From: an uncultured Eubacteriaceae bacterium
GTDB taxonomy: Bacteria > Bacillota > Clostridia > Oscillospirales > Acutalibacteraceae
Direction: 5' to 3'
NCBI GenBank assembly: GCA_937905915.1
Contig: CALCVR010000052.1
Span: forward strand, 1 to 8,986
Length of the DNA: 8,986 nucleotides
Shown: positions 5,457 to 8,986 of the stretch, in pieces
Layout of the letters: the number at the start of each line of letters is the position of its first letter
Numbering within the stretch: the stretch's first letter is position 1
The notes under the pieces: generated by a model
The model's database searches: none
What the model was told of the DNA's origin: nothing
Seen by the model: only the letters and a program-made list of their open reading frames with translations
Program-made: the position numbers and the translations under genes

Positions 5457-5677
5457 AATTAAAAAGAATGAAGATCCCGCGGGCCTGAGGAGCATCTTGG
5501 GCTGTGGGCAATCGATTTTCCAAAAACCTCATCAAAAAGGTGTTTCCCTGCTTGAGAAGGTGTTGGATGCTAGGCGTCATTCCGGTAGGATGATGCGGAT
5601 TTGTGTTGTTTCCAGCGTCTTTCCTTTTGGGGGAAAGGCGTTTTTTTCTTATCAAAAATTGGAAGGAGCAGGTCCTA
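5457..5677 (+). promoter_or_regulatory. Leader B of the hydF operon: candidate structured attenuator/riboswitch
   Basis: It carries the same ordered blocks as the hydG leader: CTGAGGA (5485-5491), AAAAACCT (5522-5529), AAAAGGT (5535-5541) and TTTCCCTG (5543-5550). CTGAGGA again lies inside a stem, here AAGAT/ATCTT (5471-5475 with 5494-5498), of different sequence from the stem in leader A. ACCT/AGGT again forms a hairpin just before CCCTG. A second hairpin GCGTCAT../..ATGATGC (about 5574-5596) and an intrinsic terminator (5616-5647) follow. The hydF ribosome site AAGGAG is at 5663-5668. Confidence 0.65.
5616..5647 (+). terminator. Intrinsic terminator/attenuator in the hydF leader
   Basis: CGTCTTTCC (5616-5624) pairs with GGAAAGGCG (5632-5640), one G-U included, followed by seven T. 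It ends 30 nt before the hydF ATG. The GGGAAA of its 3' arm is complementary to the TTTCCC of the conserved leader block, but leader A offers no equivalent pairing, so this may be chance. Confidence 0.85.
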
Positions 5678-6886
5678 ATGCAGAATACCCCTTTGGCTTC
5701 CCGACGGCATGTGGTCATTTACGGCAATATGAACGCCGGAAAATCCAGTTTATTTAATCGCATCCTCCAGCAGGATTTGGCCATTGTCTCCCCTACTGCC
5801 GGCACCACCACCGATCCTGTGGTCAAGGGCATGGAATTGATCCCTTTCGGCCCTATTGCATTGGTGGATACGGCCGGTCTGGGGGATTCAGGATCGGTGG
5901 GGGATTTGCGCGTCCACAAGACCAGGGCCATGCTGGACCGCACCGATCTGGCCCTTTATGCCGCCGACATCTCCCATTTTAGCCAAGATGAATATGCCCA
6001 TACTGCAAAGGCTTGGAAAAAACGGAACATTCCCTATGTTTTGGTCTTTACCAAATGCGATTTAGTTGGAGACACCCTGCGTCAAGATATGGTAAAGCAG
6101 TATCCGGAAGCCGTCTTGGTGTCGGACAAAGACCCCTCCACCATCCAGGCGCTCAAAGCCCGTATGATAGAGGAACTCCACAAACTAGGGGATCAAGAGG
6201 ATACTCTGATAGGCCGTCTTGTTCCAAGCGGATCCACAGTGGTGTTGGTCATCCCAGTGGATTCCGAAGCGCCTAAAGGCCGTCTCATTTTACCTCAGGT
6301 GCAGCTTATCCGGGACTGCCTTGACCACGGGATTGCCTGCCACGTCTGCCGCGAAACCGAACTGGCCGATACATTGCACAATTCCAAACAGGTGGATTTG
6401 GTTGTCACCGATTCCCAGGCGTTTCAAGTGGTGGACTCCATTGTTCCAAAGGACATTCCCCTGACTTCTTTTTCCATGCTGCTGGCCAATCAGAAGGGGG
6501 ATCTGGCTGCCATGTTGGAAGGGGCTGACGCCGTGTCTAAGCTCCCCGACGGCGCCCGTATCCTGGTGGCGGAAGGCTGCACTCACAACCACAATCATGA
6601 GGATATCGGACGAGTAAAAATCCCCCGTCTTTTACAGAAAAAAACAGGGAAAATCTTTCAGTTTGACCACGTGGCCGGCAATGATTTCCCAGAGGATTTG
6701 TCTCCCTACGCTATGGTCATCCAGTGTGGGGGATGTATGCTGACGAAACGGGCCGTTTTGTCCCGCATCGGCCACGCAAAAGACGCTCGTCTCCCCATCA
6801 CCAATTACGGCGTCATTTTGGCCTATCTCACAGGCATTCTTCCCCGGGCGTCGGCCATCTTTCATAAAGCGGAGGACGGGATATGA
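5678..6886 (+). CDS. hydF: [FeFe]-hydrogenase maturation scaffold GTPase HydF
   Basis: HydF is the GTPase scaffold on which the 2Fe subcluster is finished before transfer to apo-hydrogenase. The 402-residue protein has an N-terminal GTPase domain with P-loop GNMNAGKS (16-23), the G2 threonines SPTAGTTTDPV, G3 DTAG (64-67) and a G4 variant TKCD (125-128, Thr in place of the usual Asn). A central dimerisation region and the C-terminal cluster-binding domain with CTH (Cys301, His303) and CGGC (Cys350, Cys353) follow. The residue before CGGC is Gln, where many HydF proteins have His. ATG at 5678 has AAGGAG 9 nt upstream; the frame stays open further upstream only through the leader terminator. 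Its TGA overlaps a following ATG (ATATGA), pointing to coupled translation with hydE. Confidence 0.96.
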   Translation: MQNTPLASRRHVVIYGNMNAGKSSLFNRILQQDLAIVSPTAGTTTDPVVKGMELIPFGPIALVDTAGLGDSGSVGDLRVHKTRAMLDRTDLALYAADISHFSQDEYAHTAKAWKKRNIPYVLVFTKCDLVGDTLRQDMVKQYPEAVLVSDKDPSTIQALKARMIEELHKLGDQEDTLIGRLVPSGSTVVLVIPVDSEAPKGRLILPQVQLIRDCLDHGIACHVCRETELADTLHNSKQVDLVVTDSQAFQVVDSIVPKDIPLTSFSMLLANQKGDLAAMLEGADAVSKLPDGARILVAEGCTHNHNHEDIGRVKIPRLLQKKTGKIFQFDHVAGNDFPEDLSPYAMVIQCGGCMLTKRAVLSRIGHAKDARLPITNYGVILAYLTGILPRASAIFHKAEDGI

Positions 6887-7837
6887 ACATCACTGGAACT
6901 ACTAAACACAGCCTGTTCCATCCGGGACGGCGTATACGGCCGTAAGGTTTATTTCCGCGGTCTTATTGAGATCAGCAATTATTGCAAAAATAACTGCTAT
7001 TACTGCGGTATCCGTCGGGACAATCGTCAGGTATCCCGATACCGCCTGACCAAGGAGCAAATTTTGCACTGCTGTCAAGTGGGGCATTCTTTGGGGTTTC
7101 ACACCTTTGTGCTGCAAGGGGGGGAAGACCCTTGGTTCACTGGGGAACGTGTAGCTGATCTTGTGTCGGCTATCAAAAAAGAATTCCCAAGCTGCGCTGT
7201 CACCCTATCTCTGGGGGAAAAAGAGGAAGACGAGTACCGCGCCTACCGTGAGGCCGGAGCAGACCGGTATCTTTTGCGCCATGAAACGGCAAATCCCGCC
7301 CACTACCGTCGCTTGCATCCTTCTGAGATGTCCGTTGACCACCGCAAACAGTGCTTATGGACCCTCAAGCGCCTGGGGTTCCAAGTAGGGGCCGGCGTCA
7401 TGGTGGGGGCGCCTGGGCAGACGGCAAGGGAGCTGGCCCAAGATCTGTTATTTCTTAAAGAGCTGGATCCCCATATGGTGGGGATCGGTCCTTTTATTCC
7501 CCATAAGGATACCCCTTTCCGGGATGAACCGGCCGGCAGCATCCCACAGACCATTTTGATGCTGGCTTTGACCCGCATTCTTCTTCCTCATGTTTTATTG
7601 CCAGCCACCACCGCTTTGGGGACATTGGATCCCATGGGCCGGGAAAAAGGCATGGATGCTGGAGCCAATGTAGTCATGCCCAATTTGTCTCCTACCGATG
7701 TCCGTAAGCTTTACGCCCTCTACAATGGGAAACTTTCCACCGGCGAGGAGGCAGCCGAAGGTCTAAAGTCTTTAAAGAAACGCATCCTGGCGGCAGGATA
7801 TGAGCCGGACCTCAGCCGCGGCGACTACAAAGCCTAA
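6883..7837 (+). CDS. hydE: [FeFe]-hydrogenase radical SAM maturase HydE, with 5' frame discontinuity
   Basis: HydE is the radical SAM enzyme that processes the cysteine-bound iron-dicarbonyl-cyanide synthon from HydG. Recognition is clear: IEISNYCKNNCYYCGIRRDN (CX3CX2C at 6983, 6995 and 7004), TFVLQGGEDPWF, RYLLRHETANP, GAGVMVGAPGQT, VGIGPFIPHKDTPF, and ANVVMPNLSP near the end. That frame has no ATG, GTG or TTG between the hydF stop and the cysteine motif. The overlapping ATG at 6883 reads a different frame that stops at 6943-6945. Dropping one base soon after 6886 would join ATG-Asn-Ile to LELLNTACSIRDGVYG, a credible HydE N-terminus. So there is an assembly error, a real frameshift, or a rare start (CTG at 6893). 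The protein would be about 315 residues, roughly 30 shorter at the N-terminus than Thermotoga HydE, and lacks the C-terminal accessory cysteines, which are non-essential in that enzyme. Confidence 0.88.
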
Positions 7838-7857
7838 GGTAACGTTTTCTTTTGGAC

Positions 7858-7886
7858 TTGACAAACCCTATCCTAAGCGGTAACAT
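7858..7886 (+). promoter_or_regulatory. Promoter of the ABC-F gene leader
   Basis: -35 TTGACA (7858-7863), 17-bp spacer, -10 TAACAT (7881-7886, weaker than the -35). Predicted start near 7893. No terminator stands between hydE and this site, so hydFE read-through may also enter the leader. Confidence 0.7.
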
Positions 7887-7920
7887 AACCAAAGAAACCA
7901 AATGAATTGGAGTTGGGAAA

Positions 7921-7932
7921 ATGCGTAAATAA
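7921..7932 (+). CDS. Three-codon leader ORF (Met-Arg-Lys-stop)
   Basis: ATG CGT AAA TAA, with GGAG at 7909-7912, 8 nt upstream. It lies about 28 nt from the predicted transcription start of the ABC-F leader. An overlapping eight-codon ORF (7902-7928, Met-Asn-Trp-Ser-Trp-Glu-Asn-Ala) in another frame lacks a good ribosome site. A role as ribosome-sensing leader peptide is inferred from position and from the downstream attenuator. Confidence 0.5.
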   Translation: MRK

Positions 7933-8045
7933 TCCACAACGGCAGCAAAACCATGAGAAACGGCGGTAAATGCGCCGCCTTGGTTTTTGCGTCTTTGCGG
8001 GTTATCGGTGCGTTTTCCCAGCTCTTTTTTTGCGTCTTTCAAGAG

Positions 8046-8094
8046 AAAAAGAGAGCTGTGTATGCGTTGTCCTACGCCCGCAGCTCTCTTTTTT
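8046..8094 (+). terminator. Attenuator terminator in the ABC-F leader
   Basis: AAAAAGAGAGCTG (8046-8058) and CAGCTCTCTTTTT (8081-8093) form a perfect 13-bp stem with an inner GCGT/ACGC helix, ending in a T-run. It would truncate the transcript about 130 nt before the gene. It also works on the minus strand by symmetry, but no minus-strand gene is seen nearby. Confidence 0.85.
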
Positions 8095-8224
8095 ATTTTG
8101 GAGTATGGCAATCCAAGGCCAATTTTACCGTGCTGTTTTTGCACTAAAAACAGGTGTGCTGCACCGAGAGACTCCATCTAAGCCATCCCATAGTAAAGTT
8201 GACACAAGAAGGAGGGGATGCTCT

Positions 8225-8986
8225 ATGAGTATCGTCCAAGTCTCTCACTTAACCTTTTGTTACGACGGCTCGGCTGAGGACGTTTTTACCGATCTGTCCT
8301 TCCGATTCGATACCTCCTGGCGGCTGGGCTGTACCGGCCGCAACGGCCGAGGCAAAACCACCCTGCTTCGTCTGCTGTCCGGATCTTTGGATGCCGGCGG
8401 CGCTGTCTCCCTCGGCGGGATCCTACCGGTATGCTTCCCCTTTACAGGATTTGACCATTCCCTACCGGTCAAGCAATTGCTGTCACAATGGGCGCCGGAA
8501 GTGGAATCATGGCGCATTTTATGCGAGCTTTCTCAGCTTTCCCTGCCGGAGGATGTGCTAAACCGCCCCTATCATACCCTTAGCGGCGGCCAGCAGACAA
8601 AATTACAGCTGGCATGTCTCTTCTCCTTAGACGCCGCCTGGCCTCTTATCGACGAACCCACCAATCATTTGGACGCTGTGGGACGTCAGGCCGTGGCCCA
8701 ATATCTGGCCTCCAAGGACGGATTTGTGCTCATCTCCCACGACCGGGCCTTTCTGGATGCTTCTGTAGATCACATGCTGATACTGGGCCGTCAAAAATTA
8801 GAAGTTCTCCGGGGAGGATACTCCACCTGGGAGGAGGAAAAAAGAAAACGGGACAGGTGGGAAATAGATCGCAACGTCCAATTGCAAAAAGAAATCTCCC
8901 GTTTGGACGCCGCCGCCAAACGTGTATCTGGGTGGAGTGCCAAAGCTGAAAATGAAAAATACAGTTCCAAGCCCGGGCAGAGGGAA
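8225..8986 (+). CDS. ABC-F ATPase of the Lsa type, N-terminal 254 residues (partial)
   Basis: ABC-F proteins bind the ribosome and several displace peptidyl-transferase antibiotics; Lsa-type members protect against lincosamides, streptogramin A and pleuromutilins. The open frame runs off the window end. It begins MSIVQVSHLTFCYDG, then DTSWRLGCTGRNGRGKTTLLRLL (Walker A 38-45), LSGGQ (119-123), Walker B LIDEPTNHLD (Asp143, Glu144), the H-loop SHDRAF (His172), and then a charged helix-rich stretch with WEEEKRKRDRWE that begins the inter-domain linker. No membrane segments are present, as expected. The wording of the Walker A and Walker B regions matches Lsa proteins closely. ATG at 8225 has AAGGAGGGG 7 nt before it. 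Resistance activity is inferred, since the linker tip and second ATPase domain are outside the window. Confidence 0.88.
   Translation, partial: MSIVQVSHLTFCYDGSAEDVFTDLSFRFDTSWRLGCTGRNGRGKTTLLRLLSGSLDAGGAVSLGGILPVCFPFTGFDHSLPVKQLLSQWAPEVESWRILCELSQLSLPEDVLNRPYHTLSGGQQTKLQLACLFSLDAAWPLIDEPTNHLDAVGRQAVAQYLASKDGFVLISHDRAFLDASVDHMLILGRQKLEVLRGGYSTWEEEKRKRDRWEIDRNVQLQKEISRLDAAAKRVSGWSAKAENEKYSSKPGQRE

Larger units (their letters stand above)
7893..8224 (+). promoter_or_regulatory. Long 5' leader of the ABC-F gene with uORF and competing hairpins
   Basis: The 330-nt leader contains a three-codon ORF with ribosome site, then a hairpin with outer GCAAAACCA/TGGTTTTTGC and inner GGCGG/CCGCC (7945-7990). 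An AGCTCTTTTTTT segment follows (8020-8031) that can pair with AAAAAGAGAGCT (8046-8057), and then the intrinsic terminator whose 5' arm is that same AAAAAGAGAGCTG. After it come a CTGTTTTT/AAAAACAG hairpin (8133-8153) and the gene's ribosome site AAGGAGGGG. GTGCGTTTTCCC (8008-8019) is complementary to the uORF start region (7915-7926). This fits ribosome-controlled transcription attenuation, known for several genes protecting against ribosome-targeting antibiotics. Confidence 0.7.

Noticed and set aside
8260..8517. An 85-codon open frame on the minus strand
   Set aside because: It lies opposite the Lsa-type ABC-F gene, whose motifs are continuous across the region.

Overview
This window looks like chromosome from an anaerobic clostridial Firmicute, probably near Ruminococcaceae/Oscillospiraceae. 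The evidence is the complete [FeFe]-hydrogenase maturation set (HydE, HydF, HydG plus the TM1266-type regulator), a diaminopimelate dehydrogenase, a DUF1292 protein, strong AGGAGG-type ribosome sites, sigma-A promoters and U-rich intrinsic terminators. Taxonomy is inferred from gene content only.

Layout. 1-2192 (minus): an operon reading TM1266-type regulator, hydG, and then the start of an NSS-family Na+/amino-acid symporter that leaves the window. It has its own promoter and a leader of about 190 nt ending in an intrinsic terminator. 2184-3420 (minus): ddh, a structured 3' region and a 15-bp terminator hairpin that abuts the hyd promoter. 3602-3915 (minus): a non-coding transcription unit with promoter and a 19-bp terminator stem. 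3988-4359 (minus): a DUF1292 gene with promoter. 4419-5410 (plus): a promoter-to-terminator unit of about 950 nt, mostly without convincing genes but rich in consecutive hairpins, holding one tiny and one small possible ORF. 5422-7837 (plus): promoter, attenuator-like leader, hydF and hydE, with hydE lacking an in-frame start codon. 7858-8986 (plus): promoter, a three-codon upstream ORF, an attenuator and an Lsa-type ABC-F ATPase running off the end.

How the parts work together. HydG makes the CO/CN iron synthon from tyrosine, HydE makes the other part of the H-cluster precursor, and HydF is the scaffold GTPase. The genes are split between two oppositely oriented operons. Both leaders carry the same ordered blocks (CTGAGGA, AAAAACCT, AAAAGGT, TTTCCCTG), and each leader then ends in a terminator just before its first gene. 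This is the most exciting signal: a candidate undescribed cis-regulatory RNA coordinating hydrogenase maturation. Second is the ABC-F leader, where the MRK uORF start codon can pair with a downstream segment and the terminator competes with an upstream hairpin. Third is the large structured RNA unit at 4454-5410. No hydrogenase structural gene, tRNA, rRNA, CRISPR array or insertion sequence was seen.
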